From Corynebacterium frankenforstense (GTDB lineage: Bacteria > Actinomycetota > Actinomycetes > Mycobacteriales > Mycobacteriaceae): a stretch of DNA of 64,000 nucleotides. Under the pieces are notes generated by a model. That model saw nothing but the letters and a program-made list of their open reading frames with translations, made no database searches and was not told the origin of the DNA. This document shows, one piece after another, positions 46,986 to 56,292 of the stretch. The position numbers were made by a program, and so were the translations under genes. The first letter of the stretch is position 1. Each line of letters opens with the position of its first letter. Location: positions 1-64,000 of the forward strand of contig NZ_JASODI010000001.1 in the NCBI RefSeq assembly GCF_030211955.1, in the 5' to 3' direction.

Positions 46986-47064
46986 CGGTCAAATCTTACG
47001 CAGAGCGCCTCAGTGACGTAACCTCGGGGACGCATTAATCGCGACCGACTGAAAGGACACCACA

Positions 47065-47268
47065 ATGGGCATCTTCGACAAGGCCAAGGGCAAGGCGGAG
47101 GAGTTCCTCAACTCCGACGAGGGCAAGCAAAAGGCGAACGACGCGCTGGACACCGCGGCCGACAAGGCCAAGGACCGCTTCGGCGAGGACAACGCCGACA
47201 AGATCGACACCGTCCGCGACAAGATCGGCGAGCGTCTCGGCGGCGACCAGCCGGAGGGCGAGAAGTAG
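47065..47268 (+). CDS. MT0933/Rv0909-type small antitoxin-like protein
   Basis: A 67-residue, hydrophilic, probably helical protein (MGIFDKAKGKAEEFL... KAKDRFGEDNADKID). It resembles actinobacterial MT0933-like antitoxins, some of which pair with a toxin encoded next door. No toxin gene is adjacent here: the next gene is mazG, starting directly after the stop. The ribosome binding site GAAAGGAC is good. It may serve another role. Confidence 0.6.
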   Translation: MGIFDKAKGKAEEFLNSDEGKQKANDALDTAADKAKDRFGEDNADKIDTVRDKIGERLGGDQPEGEK

Positions 47269-47943
47269 TTGACCGTCCTCGTCCTTGACGCGCGGTGGCC
47301 GGACCTGGTTCCGGCCACCGCTTTCGTTTCGGGTGCGCTGTGCGCACCCGTCTCAATTTCCGACGCCGTGCCCCACGACGTCGCCGCGATGGCTGACGCG
47401 GTTGCGGCGCAGGCGCCGGCTGACGCCGGCGCGGGTGCCGAGGGCACCTGGGTGACTCTGGACGAGACGGACGCGGAGGCGCGGCGTCGGAAAGCGGCGG
47501 GGGAGCAGGTCCTCCGGGCGGCGAGCCTTGCGGACCCGGTTGCCGAGGCGCGCCGGGTCATCGCCGCGGCCCGCGAACGCGGCGAGTGGGAGCGCGGGCA
47601 GACGCACGTCTCGCTGCTGCCGTACCTGGCCGAGGAGGCCGGCGAGTACGCCGAGGCGGCGCGCGCCTGGCAGGCCGCCGAGGACGCCGGCGGGGCGGGG
47701 GATGCCGAGGAGGCCGAGCTGCTCGCCGAGCTCTCCGACGTGCTGCTGCAGGTGCTCTTCCACGCCGAGATCGCCCGCGGGCGCGGGGCGTGGGACTTCG
47801 GCGACGTCGCGGCGCGGTTCACCGCGAAGATCCGCTCGCGCGCGCCCTACCTCTTCGACGGCTCGACCGGGGTGGTCGACCAGGCCGCGCAGGACGCCGC
47901 GTGGGCAGCGGGCAAGGCGCGCGAGAAGGGCGGTGCGGTATAG
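47269..47943 (+). CDS. mazG: MazG family nucleoside triphosphate pyrophosphohydrolase
   Basis: A 224-residue all-alpha NTP pyrophosphohydrolase of the corynebacterial MazG type. The C-terminal half holds the metal-binding helices: YLAEEAGEYAEA and, about 40 residues later, ELSDVLLQVLFHAEIA. The N-terminal 85 residues are a less conserved extension. Such enzymes remove non-canonical nucleotides. The TTG start directly follows the previous stop, so the two genes are co-translated. Its position ahead of a porin-like gene, lpqU and eno is as in C. glutamicum. Confidence 0.85.
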   Translation: MTVLVLDARWPDLVPATAFVSGALCAPVSISDAVPHDVAAMADAVAAQAPADAGAGAEGTWVTLDETDAEARRRKAAGEQVLRAASLADPVAEARRVIAAARERGEWERGQTHVSLLPYLAEEAGEYAEAARAWQAAEDAGGAGDAEEAELLAELSDVLLQVLFHAEIARGRGAWDFGDVAARFTAKIRSRAPYLFDGSTGVVDQAAQDAAWAAGKAREKGGAV

Positions 47944-47994
47944 CGCGCCGACGGTTCCGGGGGGCTTCAGGGACCCCGGGCCCACGTCCCGGAA

Positions 47995-48384
47995 TTACAG
48001 GGAGGACAGCAGGGTCAGCGTGTCGTAGGCCTTGTCGAAGCCCGGGATCTGGGAGCTCAGTGCGACCTGCGGGTCGGGGGTGACCACGCCGCACTCGAGG
48101 GCGCGGTCGGCCACGGCGGTGACCGACTGCGCGGAGATCAGCTTCAGGGTGGTGTCGTCGGAGACACCGCGCAGGTTCTTCACGAGCTCCGAGCGGGTGG
48201 TCTTCTCGCCGACCATCCCGGTGCTGCGCAGCGCGAAGTCCACGACGCGGCAGTCGGCGGTGGCGATGTTGCCGTTGAGCTGGTCGAGCAGCCCGGTGCG
48301 CGTGTCGGCGGCGTTCGCGGCGGGGGCGAGGACGCCGGTGGCCAGGGCGGCGGTGGCGAGGGCGGCGACGAGGGTCTTCTTCAC
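47995..48384 (-). CDS. Small secreted protein, PorB/PorC-like porin
   Basis: A 129-residue precursor with a clear signal peptide (KKTLVAALATAALATGVLAPAANA, cleavage after about residue 26). The mature part is helical, about 103 residues, with two cysteines (ADCRVV and LECGVV) that could form a disulfide. Size, helical nature and location between mazG and lpqU/eno match the PorB and PorC anion channel proteins of C. glutamicum, which sit in the mycolate outer membrane. Primary-sequence identity was not tested. The GTG start is preceded by GAAAGGAC. Confidence 0.65.
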   Translation of the reverse strand: MKKTLVAALATAALATGVLAPAANAADTRTGLLDQLNGNIATADCRVVDFALRSTGMVGEKTTRSELVKNLRGVSDDTTLKLISAQSVTAVADRALECGVVTPDPQVALSSQIPGFDKAYDTLTLLSSL

Positions 48385-48428
48385 GGCGGTGTCCTTTCGG
48401 GAACCTCTCCTGTTATTGATGTGGCATA

Positions 48429-48457
48429 AGTATCTTCGTGTGGCTGATGTTGTGCAA
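48429..48457 (-). promoter_or_regulatory. Promoter of the porin-like gene (TTGCAC-N17-GATACT)
   Basis: On the minus strand TTGCAC (48457-48452) and GATACT (48434-48429) are 17 bp apart, an ideal spacing and the best -35/-10 pair in the window. The start codon at 48384 is about 38 nt beyond the predicted start site. Confidence 0.6.
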
Positions 48458-48573
48458 CCGGGGCTGAATATCGGGGGAGCGGGAGGTCGCGTGGGCCGGT
48501 TCGACGGGTGGCTCCGCGACGCGTGCCTGCGGGTTGCGCGCCTGTGCGGCGGTGGGCGGTAGGATCGCTCGCC

Positions 48574-49365
48574 ATGGACGAAACGGGACGGCGGGGCAGA
48601 GGCTGCGGGTGCATGACGGCGCTCGCGGTCGTCCTCGTCATCGCCGTGGTCGGCTGGGCGCTGTCCATGGTCGTCGGCGGCACCCAGCCCTTCCGCCAGC
48701 TGCAGCCGATCCCCGACGACGTGCCCCCGGCCGCCGGCGAGCCCGTCGCCGAGATCGACGTTCACGGTCCGGGGCGCACCGCCGACAAGCTGACCTACTG
48801 GGCCGGCGACCTCTCCGAGGACACCGGCATCCCGGCCGCCGCGCTGCGCGCCTACGGCAACGCCGAGCTCATCGCCCGCGACGCCTGGCCCGAGTGCAAC
48901 CTCAACTGGACCACGCTGGCCGGCATCGGGCAGGTGGAGACCCGCCACGGCACCTACTCCGGCAAGCTGCTCTCGGGCGGCTCGCTCGACGAGAACGGCT
49001 ACGCCAACCCGCCGATCATCGGCCCCGCACTCGACGGCAGCGGCGGTTTCGCCGCCGTGCACGACACCGACGGCGGCGAGCTCGACGGCGACACCGAGTG
49101 GGACCGCGCCGTCGGCCCCATGCAGTTCATCCCCGAGTCCTGGGAGCGCTTCGGCATCGACGCCGACGGCGACGGCCACCCCGACCCCAACCAGATCGAC
49201 GACGCCGCGGCCTCGGCGGCGAAGCTGCTGTGCAACGGGCGCGACCTCTCCGACCCCGAGGACTGGGTTAGCGCGGTGAAGTCCTACAACATGTCCGGCG
49301 AGTACCTCACGGACGTTCGCGACGCCGCCAACTCCTACGCCCTGCGTCAGCCCGCGGCGCACTAG
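48574..49365 (+). CDS. lpqU: LpqU-like lytic transglycosylase
   Basis: A 263-residue exported cell-wall enzyme. An N-terminal membrane anchor (about residues 12-38) precedes a transglycosylase domain in which GIGQVETRHGTYSG carries the catalytic Glu. RAVGPMQFIPESWERFG and CNGRDLSDPEDWVSAVKSYN are typical of the MltB-like group. CGCMTALAV near the start is not a good lipobox. TAGGAT (48560-48565) is 8 nt before the ATG. It is divergent from the porin-like gene and upstream of eno, as in C. glutamicum. Confidence 0.82.
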   Translation: MDETGRRGRGCGCMTALAVVLVIAVVGWALSMVVGGTQPFRQLQPIPDDVPPAAGEPVAEIDVHGPGRTADKLTYWAGDLSEDTGIPAAALRAYGNAELIARDAWPECNLNWTTLAGIGQVETRHGTYSGKLLSGGSLDENGYANPPIIGPALDGSGGFAAVHDTDGGELDGDTEWDRAVGPMQFIPESWERFGIDADGDGHPDPNQIDDAAASAAKLLCNGRDLSDPEDWVSAVKSYNMSGEYLTDVRDAANSYALRQPAAH

Positions 49366-49387
49366 GTGGCGTGGCTCCGCCACGCCG

Positions 49388-49444
49388 CCGGGGTGAAGGC
49401 GCGCTACCGGGGTGAGGGCGCGCCACCGGGGTGAGGGTGCGCCA
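49388..49444. repeat. Three 19-bp tandem repeats upstream of eno
   Basis: CCGGGGTGARGGYGCGCYA occurs at 49388-49406, 49407-49425 and 49426-49444, with one or two differences between neighbours. A truncated fourth copy follows. The 19-bp period, near two helical turns, would place equal sites on one face of the DNA. Confidence 0.75.
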
Positions 49445-49475
49445 CGGGGGAGGGATGCAGATGGGTGACCCGCGG

Positions 49476-49487
49476 GACGTCGTCAAT
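49476..49487 (-). repeat. Variant of the dispersed word, ATTGACGACGTC (non-coding)
   Basis: Eleven of twelve bases match. It sits in the eno upstream region on the minus strand. Confidence 0.6.
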
Positions 49488-49822
49488 CGTGTCCGCGAGT
49501 GCCCAACCGGGCGTCCGGTTGCACGTTCAAACGACCGTGTGTGCCGTCGATCGGCGGCCGCGGGGTGGGAATCCGCGCACAATTTCCCGCACATGCAAGC
49601 CCGGGACCTGCATGTATTCAAAAATCGGGGGGAACCGGGCAGAACCGGACATGTTCCAACGGGCATTCCGGGCGAATCTTTGGAATAATGGCCCCTGAAG
49701 ATGCCGCGGGGCTCGGCCGGCGACTGCGACCGAACGGTGCAGCGGCCGACGCGGTGCCCATGCACCCTCGGACCCCAAGGCGTCTCAACGAGAAGCTGTT
49801 CCTGCTCACGAGATGGCAATAG

Positions 49823-51109
<1,287 letters not shown>

Positions 51110-51137
51110 GACCCGGAACCGGGAGGCCCCGGACCAG

Positions 51138-51194
51138 ACCCCGTCGCCCGCGGGAGTTCACTGAGTTGAACCCGCGCGGTCCGGCGGGGTTTTT
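51138..51194 (+). terminator. Terminator of eno
   Basis: The inner stem pairs CGCGG-GA-GTTCA (51149-51160) with TGAAC-CCGCG (51167-51176). The outer stem pairs ACCCCG (51138-51143) with CGGGGT (51185-51190). A run of five T (51190-51194) follows. Confidence 0.75.
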
Positions 51195-51224
51195 GCCGTG
51201 CCGGGGGCTGATAGTCTGTCCTCC

Positions 51225-51932
51225 ATGGACTCGATGAAGGTCACGGACCTGCCCGACCGGTCGCAGGACTACCTGAAGAAGATCTTCGACCTGGTCGACT
51301 GGGGCCGCGGGGACGTCTCGACCGCCTCCGGCGTCGCGCTCTCCGACCTGGCCGAGGCCCTCGGCCAGCAGCGCTCCACCGCCTCCGAGGCGGTCAAGCG
51401 CCTCGCCGGCATGGGGCTGATCGACCACACCCCCTACAAGCCGATCATGCTCACCGAGCAGGGTCGCGAGCTCGCCGTGCAGCTGGTGCGCCGCCACCGG
51501 CTCGTGGAGACCTTCCTCGAGCGCGTCGTCGGCTACGGCGTCGAGGAGATTCACGCCGAGGCCGAGGTGCTCGAGCACGCCGTCTCCGACCTGTTCATCG
51601 AGCGTATCGACGAGGCGCTGGGACACCCCACCCGTGATCCGCACGGCGACCCCATCCCGTCCTCCGACGGCACCGTCGAGACCGTCGACAGTGTGCCGCT
51701 CTCCGCGCTCGAGGAGGGTGAGCCCGCCATCGTGGTGCGCCTGCGCGACCGCGACGCGAAGCTGCTGCGCTACCTCACCGACTGCGGCGTGGCCCCCGGA
51801 GTGGGCGTGCGGCTGCTGCCGGCGCCCTATGACGGCATGGCGCGCATCGCCGTCGACGGCCGCGACGAGGCCGTCACCCTCGCCGCCGACGCGCTGGGTC
51901 ACATCCAGGTCCGACGCGAGCCGGCGGAGTAG
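51225..51932 (+). CDS. DtxR/MntR family metal-dependent repressor, manganese-type ligand set
   Basis: A 235-residue DtxR-fold regulator: N-terminal winged helix (about 15-80), dimerisation helices (about 88-140) and a C-terminal SH3-like FeoA domain (about 165-230). Compared with DtxR, the primary-site Met10 is Asp15 here and Cys102 is Glu114, with Glu117 and His118 kept. Asp and Glu at these positions are the manganese-sensing set of MntR. His91, Glu95 and His110 match the ancillary site. TAGTCT (51212-51217) is 7 nt before ATG 51225. Its targets are unknown. Confidence 0.82.
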   Translation: MDSMKVTDLPDRSQDYLKKIFDLVDWGRGDVSTASGVALSDLAEALGQQRSTASEAVKRLAGMGLIDHTPYKPIMLTEQGRELAVQLVRRHRLVETFLERVVGYGVEEIHAEAEVLEHAVSDLFIERIDEALGHPTRDPHGDPIPSSDGTVETVDSVPLSALEEGEPAIVVRLRDRDAKLLRYLTDCGVAPGVGVRLLPAPYDGMARIAVDGRDEAVTLAADALGHIQVRREPAE

Positions 51933-51944
51933 AATCCCCCTGGT

Positions 51945-52571
51945 ATGAGCACCGCCGAGACCAGCACCGACGAGGCCGACGAGGCCGCCGAGGAGACCCG
52001 CACGAGCGAGCGGGCCCCCCGGCGCGGCCGCGTGCCGGTCACCAGCCGCGACAACGCGCCCGCGCGCCCGAAGCGGCGCCTGCCGCGGGTGCGCATGGGG
52101 GCCGCCGACCTGGCCGTGCTCGCGCTGGCTGCGCTGATCGTGCTCGGTGCCGTGGCCGCACCCGCGCGCAACTACTTCAGCGGGCGCACCGAGATCGCCC
52201 GCCTCAACGAGTCCATCGCCGCCAAGCAGGAGCGCGTCGACGAGCTCGACGCCGAGCTGGGCCGCTGGAACTCCGAGGCCTACGCCCGCGAGCAGGCCCG
52301 CCGCCGCCTCGGCGTGATCGGGGAGGGCGAGACCGCCTACCGCATCCTCGACCCCGAGATGGACCAGACCTCGACCGTGGCCGGCGAGGTGCCCGCCTCC
52401 CAGGACCGCAGCTGGCTGGACAAGCTGTGGGACTCCATCTCCGTGCCCGCCGAGGAGGCCGGTTCCGCGGCCTCCGACGAGAAGGGCGCGATCGGCGGCG
52501 GCGAGGTGGACACCCACATGCCGCTGGACGGCGAGGACCCGGCCGAGGGTGAGGCGCCGGCGGCGGGGTAG
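51945..52571 (+). CDS. Septum formation initiator, DivIC/FtsB family
   Basis: A 208-residue bitopic division protein. A charged N-terminus of about 45 residues precedes one helix (about 53-72, ADLAVLALAALIVLGAV) and a coiled coil (about 78-115), ending in AYAREQARRRLGVIGEGETAYRI, the hallmark C-terminal element. A long disordered tail follows. It should link the FtsQ-type proteins at the septum. The -10 box TAGAAT (51930-51935) overlaps the stop of the upstream regulator. Confidence 0.85.
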   Translation: MSTAETSTDEADEAAEETRTSERAPRRGRVPVTSRDNAPARPKRRLPRVRMGAADLAVLALAALIVLGAVAAPARNYFSGRTEIARLNESIAAKQERVDELDAELGRWNSEAYAREQARRRLGVIGEGETAYRILDPEMDQTSTVAGEVPASQDRSWLDKLWDSISVPAEEAGSAASDEKGAIGGGEVDTHMPLDGEDPAEGEAPAAG

Positions 52572-52620
52572 CGCCCGGCCGAAGGCGAGGATCGCGCCGC
52601 GCCGTGACACAATGACTGCC

Positions 52621-53205
52621 ATGACAGTCAGCCAGACGGACCTGGAGACGGTCGCCGAGCAGCTGGGGCGTACCCCGCGCGGCGTCGTCGACGTCCCTTA
52701 CCGCACCCCGGACGGCGCCCCCGCCGTGGTCACCACCGCACCGCGTCTGCCCGACGGAACCCCGTTCCCCACGCTCTACTACCTGACCGACCCGCGGCTG
52801 ACCGCGGAGTGCTCGCGCCTCGAGGTCGCGCAGGTGATGGTCTGGATGACCCGCAGGCTCGGCGAGGACGCCGAGCTGACCGCCGACTACCGCGCCGCCC
52901 ACGAGCACTACCTTCAGGTGCGCAACGCGATGGAGGACCTGGGCACCGACTTCTCCGGCGGCGGGATGCCCGACCGCGTCAAGTGCCTGCACGTGCTGGC
53001 CGCCTACGCGCTGGCCGAGGGGCCGCAGCGGGTGCGTCTGGGCACCGAGACGGTCGCCATGGCCGCCGACCACGCCGGGCTGCGCGGCACCGCAGTGCCG
53101 GCCGACTGGCCGAGCTGTGCGGACCTGGGCATCGACCTGGTCGACTTCGACCTGGAGCCGGTCCACGAGCCGGAGCAGGGCGCGGACGTCGAGGTCGAGT
53201 CATGA
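52621..53205 (+). CDS. DUF501 family protein
   Basis: A 194-residue conserved actinobacterial protein of unknown function. It matches the DUF501 pattern: an N-terminal GRTPRGVVDVPYR, then TPFPTLYYLTDPRLTAECSRLE, and MPDRVKCLHVLAAYALAEGP near the middle. A long frame is open upstream, but ATG 52621 fits the family start, with CACAAT 7 nt before it. The stop overlaps the ATG of the Ppx/GppA gene (ATGA, 53202-53205). Confidence 0.88.
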   Translation: MTVSQTDLETVAEQLGRTPRGVVDVPYRTPDGAPAVVTTAPRLPDGTPFPTLYYLTDPRLTAECSRLEVAQVMVWMTRRLGEDAELTADYRAAHEHYLQVRNAMEDLGTDFSGGGMPDRVKCLHVLAAYALAEGPQRVRLGTETVAMAADHAGLRGTAVPADWPSCADLGIDLVDFDLEPVHEPEQGADVEVES

Positions 53206-54155
53206 CCCGGCTGGCCGCCGTCGACTGCGGCACCAACTCGATCCGCCTGCTGGTCAGCGAGGTGGGCCCGGCGGGCCGCATCCGCGACCTGCACCGCGAG
53301 ATGAAGATCGTGCGCCTGGGCCAGGGCGTCGACGCCACCGGTGAGCTCGACCCCGAGGCCATCGAGCGCACCCGCGAGGCGCTGGCGCACTTCGTCGAGA
53401 TCATGCGCCACGAGCACGTGGAGAAGGTCCGCATGGTCGCCACCAGCGCGACCCGCGACGCGACGAACCGCCACGACTTCTTCGACATGACCGCCGAGCT
53501 GCTGGGCGAGGTCCAGGAGGGCGCGCGCGCCGAGGTCATCACCGGCGAGGAGGAGGCCGAGCTCTCCTGCCGCGGCGCGATCGGCGACCTCGCCGCCGAC
53601 CGCGGCCCCTTCCTGGTCATCGACCTGGGCGGCGGCTCCACCGAGTTCGTCGTCGGCGACGCCGAGAACGGCGTGGCGGCCGCGCACTCGACCCAGATGG
53701 GCTGCGTGCGCCTGACCGAGCGCATCATGCGCGCCGATCCGCCGACGGCCACCGAGATCGAGATCGCCCGCGACTACGTCGAGGAGCGCCTGGACCGCGT
53801 GCGCACCCTGCTGCCGCTGTCGAAGGTGCGCACCGTGGTCGGCTGCGCCGGCACCTTCACCACGCTCTCCGCGCTCGCGCAGGGCCTCGAGGAGTACGAC
53901 CCGGACGCCATCCACGGCTCCGAGCTGAACTTCTCGGCGCTGCGGCTGATCACCCAGATGCTCATCTCCGAGTCATCCTCGGCGCGCGCGGCCAACCCGG
54001 TCATCCACCCGGGCCGCGCCGACGTCATCGGCTCCGGCTCGGTGATCGTCGAGCAGATCATGGACCTGGCCAAGGAGTCCACCCAGGCCACGAGCTTCGT
54101 GATCTCCGAGAAGGACATCCTCGACGGCATCATCGCCGGGCTGGCCGAGGGCTAG
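53202..54155 (+). CDS. ppx: Exopolyphosphatase / guanosine pentaphosphate phosphohydrolase family
   Basis: A 317-residue ASKHA-fold phosphatase. DCGTNSIRLLV is the phosphate-1 loop. TSATRDATN, GEEEAELSCRGA with the catalytic Glu, and DLGGGSTEFV are all in place. The single-domain length fits Ppx2-type actinobacterial members that degrade polyphosphate. It is coupled to the DUF501 gene and follows DivIC, as in C. glutamicum, and ends in a strong terminator. Confidence 0.9.
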   Translation: MTRLAAVDCGTNSIRLLVSEVGPAGRIRDLHREMKIVRLGQGVDATGELDPEAIERTREALAHFVEIMRHEHVEKVRMVATSATRDATNRHDFFDMTAELLGEVQEGARAEVITGEEEAELSCRGAIGDLAADRGPFLVIDLGGGSTEFVVGDAENGVAAAHSTQMGCVRLTERIMRADPPTATEIEIARDYVEERLDRVRTLLPLSKVRTVVGCAGTFTTLSALAQGLEEYDPDAIHGSELNFSALRLITQMLISESSSARAANPVIHPGRADVIGSGSVIVEQIMDLAKESTQATSFVISEKDILDGIIAGLAEG

Positions 54156-54185
54156 ACAAGGCCCGGGAAGGCCTGGAAAGGGCGA

Positions 54186-54220
54186 CGCCCCGCCGCTCGG
54201 GGGAGCGGCGGGGCGTTGCT
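54186..54220 (+). terminator. Terminator of the divIC-ppx run
   Basis: A perfect 13-bp stem CGCCCCGCCGCTC (54186-54198) / GAGCGGCGGGGCG (54203-54215) with a 4-nt loop, followed by TTGCT. Confidence 0.7.
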
Positions 54221-54253
54221 AGGATTGACCGGCGCCCGTGCGGGGCGCCCACG

Positions 54254-54327
54254 GCCCCCATGGCCCAATTGGCAGAGGCAACGGACTTAAAATCCGTGAG
54301 TTCTGGGTTCGACTCCCAGTGGGGGCA
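54254..54327 (+). tRNA. tRNA-Leu (UAA anticodon), short variable loop
   Basis: A complete cloverleaf: acceptor GCCCCCA/TGGGGGC, D arm GCCC-AATTGGCAGA-GGC, anticodon arm ACGGA-CTTAAAA-TCCGT (anticodon TAA), variable loop GAGTT and T arm CTGGG-TTCGACT-CCCAG, discriminator A. The anticodon gives Leu (UUA). The variable loop is only 5 nt, whereas leucine tRNAs normally have a long variable arm. CCA is not encoded. Confidence 0.88.
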
Positions 54328-54351
54328 CCGTCTGCGCGTGCGCCGTCACCG

Positions 54352-55014
54352 TCAGAGATTGTCGACGGCGTACTGCGCCTCCTCGGGGGTGAACTTCTCG
54401 CCGTACTCGCTGACCAGCTGGTCGTAGATCGCGTCCGTCGACATGGCCATGGTCTCCTGGTAGTTGCGCGCCTTGGCCAGGGCGTTGGCGTTCCAGTCGG
54501 CTTCGACGTGGTCCACGGCGTACTGGGCGGCCTCGGCGGGGAACTGGCCGCCGTACTCGCTGATGAGCTGGTCGTAGATGCCGGCCTTGCTCATGTGCAG
54601 CGTCTTGGCGTACGACTTCGCCTGGCGCAGCGCGTTCTTGCCCTGCTCCGGCACCGCCTCGTCGGCAGGCTGGGAGTCGGCCTCCGGGGACGCGGCGTCC
54701 CCGGCGCCGAGCGCCGCGGCGTCGGTGTCCACGTCGGCGGCGGTGCCGGCGAGGCCCGTGGTCGGGTCCGCGGTCTCGACGTCGTCGGCGGCCGCAGCGG
54801 TGGTCTCGGAGTCGGCCGGGGACGAGGACGTCCCGGTCGAGTCGTCGCCGAGGCCCATGCCGATGCCGGCCAGGACGACGAGGATGATCAGCCAGACCCA
54901 CCAGCGCTTGTACCAGGGCTTCGCCTCCTTCACGGGCTGCTGTGCGAGGACCGCCGGGGCGCCGCCGGGGTAGTTCGCGCTGGGGTGGACCGGAGTCTGG
55001 GAGGGCTGGGTCAT
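54352..55014 (-). CDS. Membrane-anchored protein with two Ltp repeats
   Basis: A 220-residue surface protein. A Pro-rich cytoplasmic N-terminus precedes one helix (about residues 39-56, WWVWLIILVVLAGIGMGL), then a Ser/Thr/Ala/Asp-rich linker, and two Ltp-type repeats at about 128-173 and 178-220. Each repeat has the pattern A-x-Y...MSxxxIYDQL-SEYG-FxxEAAQYAVD. Ltp domains occur in surface proteins and in phage lipoproteins that block superinfection. There is no lipobox; the anchor is the helix. The start has GAAAGGAA. Confidence 0.75.
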   Translation of the reverse strand: MTQPSQTPVHPSANYPGGAPAVLAQQPVKEAKPWYKRWWVWLIILVVLAGIGMGLGDDSTGTSSSPADSETTAAAADDVETADPTTGLAGTAADVDTDAAALGAGDAASPEADSQPADEAVPEQGKNALRQAKSYAKTLHMSKAGIYDQLISEYGGQFPAEAAQYAVDHVEADWNANALAKARNYQETMAMSTDAIYDQLVSEYGEKFTPEEAQYAVDNL

Positions 55015-55314
55015 GGTTTTCCTTTCCGGAAAGTGGGGACGGTCCCTGTGACCGCCACGCACACAACCTAGGAGAGGGCCGGGACAGAACTGTCCGCCCG
55101 CTAGGAAAGGTGTTCGAGTCCCGACCGCGATCGCCAGCATGAGCGGCAGAAACGTGAGAGACTCCCGTCTGGGCCCGCCGGCGGGGAACTTCCGCGGGGG
55201 CCGATGCGTTGAACAAAGTGGACGCGCCCGGAGGGCGCGCGCGAACACACGTAAATCACACGAAGAAGACGACGTCGCACAACAGGCGACACCGACGAAA
55301 GAGAGGACCGCGGA
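55015..55314. promoter_or_regulatory. Divergent region between the Ltp protein and YccA-family genes
   Basis: This 300-bp gap contains no convincing gene. GAGAGGA before the GTG at 55315 is the ribosome binding site of the YccA-like gene. A plausible minus-strand box CTAGGTTG lies near 55073. A GCGCCCGG/GGGCGCGC hairpin-like element is at 55227-55243. No palindromic operator stood out. Confidence 0.35.
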
Positions 55315-56184
55315 GTGCGCAGTTCCAACCCCGTCATGCGGAACCTCGGCAGCGACTTCAACCGCAACCAGTCCGCCGGGGCCTACCAGCAGGGCTTCCA
55401 GAATCAGTTCGACAGCTACGGCGCCCAGGCCGGCCAGGACCGCGGTTACGGTCAGCCGGCCTTCGGCGGCCGCCAGGACTCCGAGCGCCCGATGACCGTC
55501 GACGACGTGGTGACCAAGACCGGCATCACCCTCGGCGTGATCGTGCTCTTCGCCCTGATCAACTTCGGCCTGTCCTTGGTCAACCCGGGTCTGACCCTGA
55601 TCCTGACGGGCGTGGGCGGCATCGGCGGCTTCATCACCGTGCTGGTCCACTCCTTCGGCAAGAAGTTCGGCTCCGCGGCGGTCACCCTGATCTACGCCGC
55701 CTTCGAGGGCCTGTTCGTCGGCGGCATCTCGCTGGTCTTCGCCGGGATGTTCAGCAGCCAGGGGATCGACGCTGACGCCGGTGCCGCCATCATCGGCCAG
55801 GCGGTCCTGGGCACCATCGGCGTCTTCATCGGCATGCTCTTCGTCTACAAGACCGGCGCCATCAAGGTCACCCCGAAGTTCCAGCGCATCGTCACCGGCG
55901 CGATCGTCGGCGTGGCCGTGCTGGCCCTGGGCAACCTCCTGCTGGCCCTGTTCACCGGTATGAACCCGCTGCGTGACGGCGGCATGCTGGCCATCATCTT
56001 CTCCCTGGTCTGCATCGTCCTGGCGGCCCTGAGCTTCCTGCAGGACTTCGACCTGGCCGACGAGCTGGTGCGCGCCCAGGCGCCGCAGCAGATGGCCTGG
56101 GGCGTGGCACTCGGTCTGGCCGTCACGCTGGTCTGGCTCTACACCGAGATCCTGCGTCTGCTCAGCTACTTCAACCGCAACTGA
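55315..56184 (+). CDS. Bax inhibitor-1/YccA family membrane protein
   Basis: A 289-residue protein with seven predicted helices after a Gln/Gly-rich N-terminal tail of about 65 residues. It matches the actinobacterial branch of the Bax inhibitor-1 family (MTVDDVVTKTGITLGVIVLFALI..., ending in WLYTEILRLLSYF with the usual Asp-containing loop). Bacterial members are thought to be ion or calcium leak channels, though this is not shown here. GTG 55315 has GAGAGGA; ATG 55336 is a possible internal start. A bidirectional terminator follows. Confidence 0.88.
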   Translation: MRSSNPVMRNLGSDFNRNQSAGAYQQGFQNQFDSYGAQAGQDRGYGQPAFGGRQDSERPMTVDDVVTKTGITLGVIVLFALINFGLSLVNPGLTLILTGVGGIGGFITVLVHSFGKKFGSAAVTLIYAAFEGLFVGGISLVFAGMFSSQGIDADAGAAIIGQAVLGTIGVFIGMLFVYKTGAIKVTPKFQRIVTGAIVGVAVLALGNLLLALFTGMNPLRDGGMLAIIFSLVCIVLAALSFLQDFDLADELVRAQAPQQMAWGVALGLAVTLVWLYTEILRLLSYFNRN

Positions 56185-56225
56185 CGCAGACGGCCCCCGG
56201 GGCCGGAACCCGCCCCGGGTAAGCG

Positions 56226-56264
56226 AACCGCCCGCAGGAGTTGATCTCCTGCGGGCGGTTTTTC
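56226..56264. terminator. Bidirectional terminator
   Basis: A perfect 15-bp stem AACCGCCCGCAGGAG (56226-56240) / CTCCTGCGGGCGGTT (56246-56260) with a 5-nt loop and a T-run on the plus side (to 56263). On the minus strand the run is only partial. It serves the YccA-like gene and the converging lipoprotein gene. Confidence 0.88.
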
Positions 56265-56292
56265 TGTCGGCGCCGTAAGGCGCCGCACGCGC

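Noticed and set aside
45471..47372. AATTTCCGACGCCG at 45474 and 47354 as further copies of the dispersed word
   Set aside because: They share only GACGCC and an AATT start with the word and differ at the centre, so they were not counted; they may be an independent short repeat.
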